Assembly: GCA_033064195.1 (NCBI GenBank)
Contig: JARBJD010000051.1
Span: 124,001 to 188,000, forward strand
Source: Blattamonas nauphoetae
Lineage: Eukaryota > Preaxostyla > Oxymonadida
Direction: 5' to 3'
DNA length: 64,000 bases
This document shows positions 22,061-33,574 of this stretch, piece after piece. Below the pieces are notes generated by a model. It was not told the origin of the DNA. It did not search any database and saw only the letters and a program-made list of their open reading frames with translations. Numbering within the stretch: position 1 is the stretch's first letter; every line of letters starts with the position of its first letter. The position numbers and the translations under genes are program-made.

Positions 22061-23284
22061 AAGAAAGCTAAGAGGAATCATTCGCGAAATATCGGTCAAG
22101 GTCTTCAACACATGGCAGAACGAGTGCTAAAATGTGTTTGTGGATGGTTGATCCATTATTCTGTTTTGGATCGATCAAGTCTTCCAAGAGTGCCTAGGAT
22201 GGTTTTTCTGCATCTAAACTCTTTAATGACGCCTTATATGATATATCTCGTGTGCACGATAGTGATTTAAGGGTGAAGATAGCTTTCGACATTTTGAGTA
22301 TCTCTCAATGGGCTTGATCACCACAACATACGAAAGTTGGAGAAATTAGTGGTATAAGATCGATAGTTGAGATTGATGAAAGTCAAGTATTCGATTTTAT
22401 GGACTGGATTACCTCTTGCATTTCACTCGAACAAAACTACTGTTTTTTTGGAAAGTGAAAAATTGCGACCCATTTCTCGCAAGATACGGGTCAGGATCTC
22501 GTTTCTCGATCGGCCAAATGCACATTCAAAAACGATTCAGGAGATGAAAAACAGGCGAGATGGATCGAATGGGAAAAAAACAAGATGATTTTGGTGAAAA
22601 GCAAAGTTCAAGAATGGGTCTGGTCACTGGCCACTGGCTGGCCAAATGGCCAAGAAGTCCCGATCTCTCGAGAAGGTGAGGGTGACAAGAAAAAGTTCAA
22701 CGTGATCATCGAACATCAGAATGCCACCCACCACAATCGTGAAAATCGAGATGAAAAACTGCAACTCGAAAGAGAAAAAGGCAATGGATAGTGAAATCTC
22801 ACAAAAATTGAGTGGCCCATCAAACCACTTTTTTCAGTGTTTGCCCGAGTATGCTCTAATTTGTTGAGAAATGACGAAAGCAACATGAAAAATGTTGGAT
22901 ATGAAGATTCTGAGATGATATTTAAAAAAACCGCCAGGGAAAAGAGAGAAAAGTTCGAAAAATTCTCGATCAACCCGAAACCCTCACCCATATTTTCAGA
23001 TCTTGTGGCCAGTGGGTGGCCAGGAAATATCGTGATTTCCTCTTGGTCAGGCCAGGCCACACAGGTATACTCATTTATACAGGACTGACCGAGGCTTTTG
23101 GCTCAGTCAGTGTCACTCCTCTTTTCATGGATGCATCGATGAGATGGAAAATAGATGGTGTACAGGGTGTTCAGTGAGTTTCGATAGGTTGGCAAATAAA
23201 AAAACACGGCATTCTCTTCATCTTGAATCAGAGAATGCGAAGATATTGAAGATCTGATGTTCATCGGGTTGACTATTGTCCCGG
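22061..23284. other. Repeat-derived region, no gene
   Basis: Contains a possible repeat unit bounded by GGCC-rich ends at about 22620 (GGTCACTGGCCACTGGC) and 23070 (GGCCACACAGGTA). Next to it at 23083-23118 is a GACTGACCG...CAGTCAGTGTCAC arrangement like the ends of the 12170-13579 element. No open frame with family signal. Confidence 0.35.
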
Positions 23285-24110
23285 TTGTTCCTGTTCTGCG
23301 AAGACTTGTCTCTCGCACTGTTCTAGTAATTCCTTGTCGTAGTAGTTCCCACCTCTTCTAATAACGTGCTCATATCTTCGTATCCAACTTTCGAAGATTT
23401 CGATGCGTTTCTGACAAGTTCATGAGTCCATAAATCTTGTGATGTGTTCGATCAGTTCATTTTCGTTGTTTATTGCTTTTCCTTTCAAAGAATGTTTAAT
23501 CTGGGAGAAGAGTGCAAAATCGCAAGGACTCAGGTCAGGGCTGTACAGAGGGTGAGGCAGCTGACAAAAACTGTGTTGTTGGATGTATTGTTGTGTCTTG
23601 ATGGATGTGTGAACGCGTGTGTTATCAAAATGAGTTTTGATTAGGGAGACTTCTGGATCAACAGTGTCCATGAAAACTTCCAATTCATGGAGACTATCGC
23701 TCTGAAAGTATTCTGAAGCAATTGTAGAACGTTGTGGGAGGACGATGATGACTGGAGTATAAATCATTCCAAAGAAGATCGTAACCATACACTTTTGTTG
23801 GTAGTGGCTGCGACTCTGAATCTACTTCTCTTGATCTGTGAGTTGATGAGGTATATCTTTTGTGCCCTATCTCTGGAATGCAACTTCTTTTGTGAGCATT
23901 TTTTTGACTGTGGCGTGATGAAGATGAGTTTCAAAGCACAGTTGTCTGATGGAGACACATTGATCACGATCCACAATTCTTTGAACGGCTAGTCATTTCT
24001 CTGGATTCGGAGGTCTTCCTGGCGGCGATTGTGATTCATACGTGAAGCGTCTCCCGCGTCATATAGCGTACCATCGAAAGCATGATCTTCGAGACGGGCC
24101 TTGTTTACAG
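23285..24110 (-). mobile_element. Degenerate mariner-family transposase
   Basis: Minus-strand pieces match a mariner transposase. An N-terminal helix-turn-helix segment includes IVDRDQCVSIRQLCFETHLH. The catalytic part near 23788-23420 has CMVTIFFGM, LPQRSTIASEYF, FDNTRVHTS (second Asp) and PHPLYSPDLSPCDFALFSQI with a third acidic residue and KG. The C-terminal RRYEHVIRRGGNYY fits the end of the family. At least three stop or frame breaks are visible, so it is inactive. Terminal repeats were not identified. Confidence 0.8.
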
Positions 24111-24481
24111 TATAATTTGTACCCCAATCTGAAATAATACAGGGCAGTTTTTCTTCTTAAATAGCACTGTTCGATGCGTGTCCGATCTCGGACTCGGAGT
24201 ATGCTTTTTTCCCATCGTATGACTTTGATCAGAAACTGTCAACTGCGAAAACCATCATTTTCACAAACAGCAAGCCATTTCCTTTGGTTGTTCAGTTTGT
24301 GAATTTACTTCCACTGAGCACCTTTGATCAAAATCCACATTCCATCTTTGGCAATTTACGTTTGAGAGTACATTTAACAACTTATTCGCTTGTGTATTGT
24401 CCCATTCGAAAATCAACTGGGGGCCGATTCGTCGTACCGTGATGGGATGGTATAATTGCTGTTTCAGTAAACATTTCATTG

Positions 24482-25078
24482 TAGTGTCAATAATCCGTAC
24501 ATATTCAAAAATCCGTAACATGGGGCTTGAAAAATATATATTGGTCAAACTAAGAAAAATAAAATTTGGTTCCGCGCCGAAACGCCTGGGTCGGGAGAAA
24601 ACCTCAATATACCCCCTTTTGCCCCATAAAAACAATCGTTTCGGCAATATCTCAAAAACCAGTGAATCGATTTCGATGAATTTTTTTACTAAGACGTTTT
24701 TTTGGTGAAACGAACATTTTGAAAAAAATTTGGAGAAAAAATTCTGGATATTTGTGAAAAGTGAAAAAAACCCATTTTTTTCTCGACAAAAAATTCTTAG
24801 ACAAAAAAATCTTTTCTTTTTTGAGCAGCTTTTGTCGAGATCTTTACGATCACAATGCATTTAATTTGATTCAAAACGGATGGTTGGTTGTGGAGAAAAA
24901 AGGGGAAAAATTTGAGAAAAATGTGTGCATTTCTTGCTTTCACAGTATTTTGAGGTTTTCTCCCGACACAGGGGTTTCGGCGCGGAACCAAATTTTATTT
25001 TTCTTAGTTTGGCCAATATATATTTTTCAAGCCCCATGTTACGGACTATTGAATATCTACGGGTTATTGACACGACTA
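24482..25078. mobile_element. R-family element copy 1 (~600 bp, long inverted repeats)
   Basis: The ends are inverted repeats of roughly 110 bp, starting TAGTGTCAATAATCCG on the left and TAGTCGTGTCAATAACCCG on the right, then running through ATGGGGCTTGAAAAATATAT and GGTCAAACTAAG. The interior is AT-rich and contains the recurring phrase CCAGTGAATCGATTTCGATG. No transposase is encoded. TA borders both ends, which would fit a Tc1/mariner-type target. Confidence 0.75.
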
Positions 25079-25389
25079 TAAACATCTATCACTCTCACAA
25101 AACTCGGAAAATACTTCAATTTGTGAAATGGTTCGTCATTACTGAGAAAAAGGCCCATCTTCTTCTTTGGTGGAAGACCCAGTTCGTCGGATCTGTTTGT
25201 CTAGTTTGTTCATCACTTGGAAAATCTGTATTTATTGTTGTTTTTCTACCGATGAGGATTGTGTTTGTTTGACTTCCCATTTGGATGGAGAGATTTTGTG
25301 ACTTCTTTCTTTGTCACTTTTGACACAATTAGAATTGGACATTCCCAATGAAATCTGAGAAATGTCCTGTGAAAACCGCCTTGAACTTG

Positions 25390-25634
25390 AAATGTGGCAC
25401 TTTTCCCAATTCATTTTGTTAATATCTCAGCAAACAGTGAATCAATTGTCATATTATTTTTTCCAGATCCAATTTTTGATGATCCGAACATTTTTGAAAA
25501 AAATTGGACAAAAATGATGGGAATCTGGAAAAAAGTCAATAGTCCCATATTTTCTCGAAAACACTCACAGAGGTACAATTTTTGTTTCTTTTAAGAAAAA
25601 TCGTTTTTCGAGGACTGTATGAATAGAAAACACT
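25390..25634. mobile_element. R-family fragment
   Basis: Partial internal sequence of the R family (ATATCTCAGCAAACAGTGAAT, then GAACATTTTTGAAAAAAATT) without clear ends. It directly precedes the Tc1-like transposase. Confidence 0.5.
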
Positions 25635-25639
25635 TTATT

Positions 25640-26493
25640 TTGTTGAGAACGGATGATTGGTTGTGGAGATATGACGTCGAAAAGTTCGCGGTTGTTTTGT
25701 GATTCTGTGTTTGAGGGCATGAAAGACGTTCTCAATTGGATTGAGATCGGATGATGATGGAGGCCACCTGACTGTTTCCCAGCAATTCACAGACAATTTT
25801 GCTGGTGTGTTTCGGATCGTTGTCCAATACGAGTATTCTTTCATTCATTCCAACTTTCACCAGGTCATTTTCCAGGTGCTCCTCTAAAATATGAATCAGT
25901 CCAGCAGATGTGAGAATCGAGTCTTTGATTGGATGGATGGATCCAACTCCATTCCATCCGATCGAAGCCCAGATCATGATTTTGGGAGGGTGTGCTTTCT
26001 TTACTTTTCCATATTCAGAACCATTCTCCTCATTTTTCTTCAACCACACGAAATCTCGTCCATCGGAAACACACGAACACACTTTGCTCTCATCTGTCCA
26101 AATCACTTCCTTCCATCTCTCCAAAGACCACTCCCGAACTAGGTATGCGAACTCAAGTCTCTGTTTCTTAGGTCTCTCTGTTAACATCCCCCTTTTTCTT
26201 CTCACTCTCTGTCTCAGTCCCGCCTCAGTCGTTCGTGAGTGAATTGTGCCTTCGCTCATCTCAATTCCCTGGAGACTCATCTCATTTCGAAAAGCAGGGA
26301 CGTTGAGAAACCTATTTACATTGATGAATGAGATCAGCTTCTGATCCCATCGTCTCTTGATGTGGCGAATTATTGATTCGGGTTTTCGTGTCTTCTTGGC
26401 AACTTGAGCCGGAGTGTGGGCTCTCAGAAGAGAAATGAAGCGTTGTCGTGTCTGAGGTGTTCCTGCCATACACTTCCGTTTCTCACTGAACAT
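25640..26493 (-). mobile_element. Tc1-like transposase, nearly complete
   Basis: A 253-codon frame (26493-25732) plus an overlapping frame (25844-25635) cover almost a whole Tc1-type transposase. Visible parts are an N-terminal paired helix-turn-helix (AGTPQTRQRFISLLRAHTP), EVIWTDESKVCSC (first Asp), HPPKIMIWASIGWNGVG, RILVLDNDPKHTS (second Asp), and in the other frame SSSDLNPIENVFHALKHRI (the Glu). One frameshift near 25790 separates the second Asp from the Glu. Apart from that it looks young. No terminal inverted repeats were located by eye. Confidence 0.85.
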
Positions 26494-26519
26494 TCACTGC
26501 AACGACCACATTCCTCCAA

Positions 26520-27225
26520 ACAGATGATCTGATCCCCACATCAAATTGTCCCGAATGCAATCAGCCAAAGGCTCTCTCGAATGACAGACTGCCCAGATTT
26601 CGATGCAGAAATCATCGTAGGAATCGATCAAGATCTTCGGGCACTCCCTTCCATGGAATTCGGATCCCCATCAATAAAGTGATGTTGATCGTGTTCCACT
26701 GCAATATCATCCCAAAGCAAATCAAGTCGATTAGTCTATCAGGTGAGTCAGAACGAGAGAGGATTGGAGGGGAAGACTGGATCGTTGAAATAGACGAGGC
26801 TCTTTACGGGCGGAAAAAGAACAACAGAGAGCACGCCAGACGTCAGAACTGGATTATCATGATACTTGAAAGAAGGGTGGATGGTGCGCAAAACTGCTTC
26901 ATTCTCCCAGTTCAAAACCGTACTCAACGAGATCTCCACGTGGAACTCCAGACTGTGAATTATCAATACTTCATCAAGGATCCAACAACTCACTGCCAGA
27001 TCAACAATGTGGAAGGGATGTGGTCACATCTCCGGTGCTTCATGCCTGATTCTGTAACTCTTCCTCACGATCTGTTAGATTACCACAGTCTCTTTTCAGT
27101 GATTCAGATTCAACGAATTTCAATTCTCGACTTTATCAGAATGGTATTTTCTTTCTCGGAGGCACGATACAACGCCTGCATCAGTGATGATGTCCCGATC
27201 GATCCCCAGAACCTTCAACAATAAC
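26520..27225 (+). mobile_element. Merlin/IS1595-type transposase, internally deleted
   Basis: A plus-strand frame open from 26520 carries a zinc-ribbon-like start (CPECNQPK...RFRCRN) and, from 26781, WIVEIDEALYGRKKNNR, which is the first catalytic Asp motif of the IS1595/ISXO2-like DDE domain found in eukaryotic Merlin elements. Then come NRTQRDLHVELQT and, soon after, HCQINNVEGMWSHLRCFMP, which fits the final HTNxIExxWxxLK motif. The segment that should hold the second Asp and the VNH motif is too short, so about 30-40 residues appear deleted. Terminal repeats not seen. Confidence 0.65.
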
Positions 27226-28259
27226 CTGTTCTCACCTCATTTAAATCAGTCAGCACTTTCAAGATGTTCTTAATCAGTTGGTGAAGGGCGACAACGATCA
27301 TCTTGTTGGAAGTCTGGTTTCCCACAAAGGATTCGAACATTCACTTTCAGAGAGAACAGGGCGCTCTGGGACCTTATCAGGATGAAAGATGGTTTCTACC
27401 ACTCCTCTGTCATTCTAGTAGATGACGAACTTTCATTTGAGGGCCATTCTCGAGCTGAGAACCTACCTAGCATTTTCATTGTTCCTCCATCCGATTAACT
27501 CGTTTCGAGACCTATCCAAACCTTAGCATCCTCTCTTTTCGATCAATTTTTGAATATTTTGGCCCGTCAAGCGCGGGATTGCCGTTTTATATGATCATCT
27601 CAACCAGATTTGCTGTTTCTAACTTGAAGTCCTCACACCTCTCCAAAGGGGTTTTGGAACTGGAGGAAATTTTGGGTAAAACATGGTTGGTGGAGTTTTC
27701 TGCCGGACTTGTGAAGTGTGTTGTGGCCAATCAGTTCTGAATTCTGTTCATGTGTCAGCCGTCCATCTCTTTCCGTCTCTCGTTGAAACAGTCGAACAGA
27801 TATGCGGTCTTGTCAGTGACACTTTCCCGCTTCTACCATCATCGTGCAGTTTCTGTGAATATGCAAACCGTTTCGACAACCTTTCAAACGAATCTGCCTC
27901 TTTCGGTCTATGTCAATCTCCAAAATTTGCTAAAATGGTAGACACATCTCAAGACATTTCTCGTATCAAACAATTTTCGGTTTCTATCAAGTTCCAGAAC
28001 CACACCAATCGTATTCAACTTCATCTCCTTGCTGTTCTACCACAAAAGACAACTGGCATGTCCATTTGTTCGGATGGTGATACTGCAATGATGAGTCCGA
28101 ACGTTGGCCTCAGACACTTTGTTCAGAAGATAAATCCAAAGATTTGACGGTTCAACCGTGGAGCACACAGTTTTCAAAAATTGAAAACTGTGGCATCACA
28201 AAACAAACAGATTCCAGAAAAAGAATAAAAAGAAATAGAAGAAAGAAAAAAACACAAGA
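27226..28259. other. No gene resolved
   Basis: One plus-strand frame of 154 codons (27683-28147) is open but has no recognisable motif and modest coding character. It could be a transposon fragment. From 28196 the DNA is homologous to the region 5' of the catalytic block in copy A of the GPHFRN family. Confidence 0.3.
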
Positions 28260-28800
28260 TTATCGCCCAAAAACAACGCGATTTCTCCAAGACAATATCT
28301 TACCTCACCGATGACTCTTTGGTCATCGTTCTTGATTTCACAGAAAATCGGCATCTTCCTTTGAGTCGGGACTAGATTGGTCATGACTTTTTCGTTTATA
28401 CTTCCGTTTCGCATGTATGCATTTCGGTATATCACTCATATCACAACCAACTAGTTTTGACACATCACAACTTTCTGTCTCCAATCACTACACATGATCA
28501 CCGCTTTGTCGAAGAATGTCTTGCAGATATTCTCGACATGCAATAATATGTTCGCCAAAAGAATTTTTTCGTTTTTACCGATGCTGGCCCGCACTTTCGT
28601 AACCAGTATTTCTTAGGTTTCTTTCTTTCGTCCAAACGTTCTCCCCTTCGGAGAAAAACAGCAACCTACTCTTTATTTTCAGAGCAGCACGGAATAAACA
28701 TGTGTGACTCCGAGTTTGGTTTCCTCACTACTTATGTTGATCATCATTTGGTTTCTCCGGTCGCGTCGAAGTATCTTAGGATGACCTCTCCGTAGCATGT
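28260..28800 (+). mobile_element. Copy B of the GPHFRN DDE-like family, truncated
   Basis: Plus-strand translation gives VIVLDFTENRHLPLSRD, HDHRFVEECLADILDMQ, FTDAGPHFRNQYFLGFFLSS, then EQHGINMCDSEFGFLTTY, closely matching copy A at 14.5-15.1 kb. Several stops interrupt it, and it ends after the third motif. The noncoding stretch before it (28196-28290) also matches copy A, so this is a decayed copy of the whole element rather than shared ancestry of one domain. Confidence 0.7.
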
Positions 28801-29567
28801 TTGGAGTCCATTGCACTTGTTCAGATTTGGTTGTTTCAGTTTTTAGAATTGTCTTCTTATCCAGACTCTCTTTTTTAAGAGGCTAGATTGGGAGCAATTC
28901 TTCCTCAACACAAATCCTGTTCTCGAACTCCTTTGTCTTCGTTTCGTCTTCTTCGATTTTCTATCGTTACTTTTTCATCCGTTGCTTGGTGCTGGTGTTT
29001 CATTTCTTCTCCTTTTGAAAAGGTACGTCTTCTCTTCTCTTCATTGTTCTTTGTCGTTCTCATCATGGAAATCGACAACTGTTGAACTCCAATGCATTTT
29101 TTGGATCGAGACGGAAAGGTGTGAGTAGATCGAATACAACAGTTATCCTCAATTCACTCCAAATCATGGCGACCACTTCGATAGAACCGCTTTTGGACTC
29201 ACTTGCAGTTGCGAATTGGCGATCATTCGAAACAACCATCAAACAATACCACTTCGGCTTTCACTTCACTCGATTCGATAATAGACAACCTCAAAGTTCA
29301 ACCCCTTTCTCGGACAGAGGAAGAGCGAGGGACTGTGATTGAAGACATTCGACAAATGTCCGACTCAATGCTGCGCCTCCCAAGTCTAATACCAACACAA
29401 AGAAAGCAAAAAAATCATTCCGAACGAGAAAAAGAAGCCAGTGAAGGGACTAAAATACAGTTGAAATGTTCGTTGTGGACGTCCCCGTTTTCTCAGATGT
29501 CATCTAACGGATCAGTTTGGAGAGACGACAAATTTGATTTTTTCACTTTTTTTCACTCTTATTTTCA
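28801..29567. other. No gene resolved
   Basis: A plus-strand frame of 127 codons (29203-29586) is polar and low in coding character. No motif recognised. Confidence 0.3.
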
Positions 29568-30161
29568 TAGTGACGTCACCAATTAGTTCCATGTCAACAA
29601 TTCGTGCTTATTTCTGGAAAAATTACGTTTGGTCAAACTTAGAAAAATAAAAAAATAGACTTTTCATCCCACGCGATCCCGAGATAACCTCACAATAGCT
29701 CTTTTCAACCACATTTTTCTTGTGTTCTCGTCATATCTTCACAACCTGTGAACCGATTTTGATGAAATTTTCCACAGAAACTTTTTTTCTGGTGAAATGA
29801 ACAATTAGTAAAAAAATGGGAAAGAAAGTAGGGGTATCTGGGAAGAAAAGAAAAAAGGCTGTTTTTCGCCCAGAAAAATTTCATGGGACAAAATTTTTCA
29901 TTTTTTTGAGTGTCTTTAATCGATATGTTTACGAAAATAATGCTTTTTCTTCGGTCTCTAACGGATGTCTGGATATGGAAAAATGATCGTCAAAAGTTTG
30001 GAAAATGTGTGGCGTTTCGCTGTGTAACGTATTTTGAGGTTTTCTCGGGATCCATGGGGAATTAAATTCTAAAATTTTAGTTTTTTCTTAGTTTGACCAA
30101 AAGTGATAAAGCTAGAAAAAAGCAATAATTGTTGACATGGAACGTATTGGTGACGTCACTA
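29568..30161. mobile_element. R-family element copy 2 with clean ends
   Basis: A 594-bp element with inverted termini TAGTGACGTCACCAAT at both ends, followed by TTCCATGTCAACAATT-type sequence and GGTCAAACTTAGAAAAA. The interior carries the family phrase CAACCTGTGAACCGATTTTG. The terminal sequence differs from copy 1, so the family has subfamilies with distinct ends and a shared core. Confidence 0.8.
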
Positions 30162-30489
30162 TCACTTGTTGAAATAAAACTGAGAAAAACGAAAATCATT
30201 GGAGTGGCATAATTATTCTGTACCGAAAAAATGGCGGCACAACTGAAATAGTCTGTCAAGCTGTGGATTTTTGTGGGTTTTAGACTCTTCCGTCCAAGAG
30301 ACTATGCAGGAAAGGTGCTCTGATTCCCCGCAGAACAAAATTGATGAAAGTCCCACAAAGAAAACGTGGGCCTGTGTCAGTCCACAGGTAGAGCTTTGTG
30401 AATTGTCAAAAACCGGGAAAGAGAAGGAGATGCAAAAACAGGGAATAACAGAAGGACTGTCGGGATTGAGGCTTTGGAGTTAGTTGAGG

Positions 30490-31200
30490 GACGATGGAGA
30501 TGGTTGGAGGACAAGAGAGGACAGAGGAAGTGATTGGAGGACGAGGGAGGACGAAGGGGGATGCCGGAGAGACTAGGGAAGTGAGTGGTGTTGGCGAGGG
30601 AGGACGGCTGAGTTGATTGGAGAGCAGTGATGGACGATGGAGAGCGATTGGTGGCGATGGTGAACATTGGGTAGCGATTGGTGGCGATGGTGAACGTTGG
30701 AAAGTAATCGAAGACAGTGGACTGGGATAGAAGGGGAGAGGTGGATGTTGAGTTGACGGGTGGCGGAGATAGAGTGTGGTTTGACCTCACTCTTTCCAAG
30801 TCCTGCTAAGAACCTTGTACCGGACACAGGGCCACAAATGGTACTCGGCATACCCTGTTCGGCCAAAAGGCTAGGCAGGATAAGCCAGGTATGGAATGAG
30901 TGAGGTGTTGGGTATATAAAAGTGAAAGTGTGGTGAAGGGAAAAATGAATCTGAAGAGAAAAGAATCGGAGAATGAGGAGAAGAAAAAAGAATTGGAGAA
31001 GTTGAAGGATTTGGTTGAAAAAGTATAGTTTGAAAATGAGAAGAATGAGGAGAAGAAGGACGAATAAGTGAATTAGGAGAAGATAGAAAATGATGAGAAA
31101 GAATTGAAGAATGAATAATTGGAGAATGAGGAGAAGATGAAACAGAAGTTGGAATACAAGAGTTACGAAAAGAAGGAAGAGACTGAAGACCAGAACTCAT
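30490..31200. repeat. Low-complexity G/A-rich repeats
   Basis: Includes imperfect tandem units such as GCGATTGGTGGCGATGGTGA (two to three copies near 30640-30710) and, from 30930, a GAGAAGAAAA-rich tract. The minus-strand frames here are Ser/Pro/His-rich by composition only. Confidence 0.7.
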
Positions 31201-32227
31201 CTCATTCTCGTCCCGTTGTTCCACTTCCTCCTTCTCATACACCTTCCTCTCCCTCTTATCCACTCCCCTCTTCTCATGAAAACGTAAGAGAAAAGAAAAA
31301 GAAGATGAGTCAACACAAACTGGGGCACCGGTCAAGGAGGTATCGGAACAGAAAAAACCAAGGTATTCCTTGAGACCGGTGACAATAACCCTAAAGAAAG
31401 AATGACTGTCTGGGAAGACAGTATGTCTAAAGGAGAGAGAAAAGGAAACTACGAAAAAAAGAGACATACTCGGGGATGAACTGAAAGGTATTGCTTTCAT
31501 TGCTGGTCAAGTTTTCGAGATGTGAAATGAAAAACTCACGAAGTTCATCCGAAGAGCGGATGGGGTTTTTGAGGTGATGTGAAACACAATTCGTTAAAAC
31601 TCCGAATTCGGCGTCGCAGCAATTTTGGTCATGCTGCTCCGCAAAGAAACAAAATGAAACTTTCTTCCCTAAAAACAGGGTGTTTTCTGAAGAGAGAAAT
31701 GAACCAAGAACATACTGGTTCCTAAAATGAGGACCAGTATCAGAAAAAACAATGACATGAGTTTTTGAACAATACCAATCAAGAGCAAATAAATCGGAGA
31801 GACATTCATGAACAAAACGGTGGTCGTGTGAATGAACAGGGGCAATAAAATGGTGATATGATTTTGTGACTACAGAATTCTGAGAGGTGAAATAAGTACT
31901 ACACAAATGAGAAACTTATGTCTGTGAATAAAAATCGTGTCCGACTTGGTCGTTTACAAGAGGCAAACGCCAATTCTCTATAAAATCCATCACAACAACT
32001 AAAGAGTTCTCCTCGACATGGAAGCCGAAGGTTTGCGTTTCGTGGAGACCACACACCTGCGAAACACATTGCATCAATCGCACTTTGTCATCATAATTCC
32101 TCATTTCGTTATACAAATAAGATAATGCTGACAATAGTGAAGTGAATAATTCTAAAGTGAGAAAGTATAAGAGAAAAGAGAAACAAATTGTTCTAGTGAG
32201 CTTGTACAATCTGCCTGATTGGTACAA
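31201..32227 (-). mobile_element. Copy C of the GPHFRN DDE-like family, diverged
   Basis: Minus-strand pieces parallel copy A: ELFTSLLSALSYLYNEMRN, then SLVVVMDFIENWRLPLVNDQ, then HDHRFVHECLSDLF, then VIVFSDTGPHFRNQYVLGSF, then EQHDQNCCDAEFGVLTN, and a C-terminal GLKEYLGFF...KRGVDKRERKVYE. It differs from A and B at many positions (HDQNC for HGKNV), so at least two lineages of this family are present. At least two stops or frame changes interrupt it. The sequence ends in the GA-rich tract. Confidence 0.65.
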
Positions 32228-32997
32228 GTTCCCGACGACTATCCAGAGCTCGGATGAGAGGGGCTGCTGGATAGTTGCTATGCAGTTTGATGAGGAGGAA
32301 ACCTCAAAATACTTGGAAAACCAGAAAAACAGTCATTTCTCTCTATTTCTCTTCATTCTCCATCTTTTTCAGAGAAGACAGACTATCTGTCTATCATCAC
32401 TGATCATCACGCAAAGAATTGTTCCGACACCGCCGACTCTTGTTCTTTGAAAGCAACTAGCTGCTCTCCTCCAGTCCAAGATATTGGTTGAAGTTTGGTG
32501 TTGTGGATGAGTTCGGTTGTGGTCAAGATCGGTTCAATAACATTTGTGGCGTGCAACTCTGAGTCAGAAAGAACCAGACGATTCGCAAGGTGAGTGCAAA
32601 TCATCGATGACTTGATGTATGTCATCTGCACTGTCGAGTTGGGAACCCACCGAGCAACGATGGCAGTTTGTTCAAGGACTCTTGTTCAAGTTTGGTAGTC
32701 GTCCCCCACTTTGATCAAGGCAGACGAAATGAAGCCGCTTCGCATCCTGTGAAAACCGAAGTACTGTCATTCGAATTTGGCTTTGAATACTCGGATCGGC
32801 AGGCGGATGGTCGTCGCATCGGGACCAAGAACCCAGGACCTGATCCGTTGCGACGCTTGTGAGTCTCGCAAAAGATCAAAGTTTAGAGTATCTTTCAAAA
32901 TCCTTTAAAGTGAGGTGAGAAGCACAAGAACTTGGAGGTTATCAGCGTCTTCATCGTTTTCAACTGTTTGATCTTTGATATCAGGAGTATCTGTTTT
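32228..32997 (-). pseudogene. Unrecognised coding-like fragment
   Basis: A minus-strand frame of about 85 codons (32660-32407) reads ARWVPNSTVQMTYIKSSM and on through LTTTELIHNTKLQPI with good coding character and no start. Upstream sequence to about 32880 continues in mixed frames. It looks like a relic of a host or transposon gene; no family could be assigned. Confidence 0.3.
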
Positions 32998-33571
32998 GTA
33001 GTGAACAACCCGGAACCTGGGGTTGAAACAAACCATTTTTGTCAAACTAAGAAAAAAACAAAATTGAAAAATTTGCTATCTTGGCGAATCGGAGAAAACC
33101 TCAAAAAACCTCGTGTTAGGCCCTTTTAGTAGTGTGTCCAAATCATATCTCCACAACCTGTGGACCAATTTTGATGAAATTTTCCACAGAAACGTTTTTT
33201 TCGAGGAAAGAATTGTTCGACACAAATTTGAAAAAAAGTTGGGTATTTGGAAAGTTGCGAAAAAACGTAGGTTTTATCGACAAAATATTGTTTGGGAAAG
33301 TAACTTTTTGTGTGAGTCTTTTTTCGATATATTCACGATAAAAATGCTTTTTATATGGTGTAAAACGGATATCTGGTTGTGGAGATTCGAGCTGAAAAAG
33401 TTTGAAAAAATGTGTGAATTCCTGCTGTTTACAGTATTTTGAGGATTTCTCCGATTCGCCAAGATGGAAAAATCAAAAAATTACTTTTTCTTTCAGTTTG
33501 ACCAAAACGGTTTATTTCAACCCCAGGTTTCGGGTTGTTGACACGCCCCAGGTGAATGACACATCTACAAC
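32998..33571. mobile_element. R-family element copy 3
   Basis: The inverted ends share AACAACCCGGAACCTGGGGT and CTTGGCGAATCGGAGAAA over about 100 bp. The right end continues outward to GTGTCATTCACC; the left end lacks about 28 bp of this. The sequence is nearly identical to the copy at 46909-47498, which lies in the opposite orientation. Confidence 0.8.
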
Positions 33572-33574
33572 AAT

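Noticed and set aside
23420-23788. The 122-codon mariner piece as an expressed host gene
   Set aside because: It starts at an internal position of the transposase and lies among stops; no sign of domestication.
24261-25085. Phe/Lys-rich frames of 70-200 codons over the R element, recurring at 34 kb
   Set aside because: AT-rich inverted-repeat DNA gives such frames by composition; both strands and all frames look alike.
30377-30866. His/Ser/Pro-rich minus-strand frames
   Set aside because: Derived from a low-complexity tandem region; composition only.
33113-33442. A 109-codon frame that recurs identically at 47034-47363
   Set aside because: Conservation reflects two recent copies of one noncoding repeat; the frame is not kept in other, older copies.
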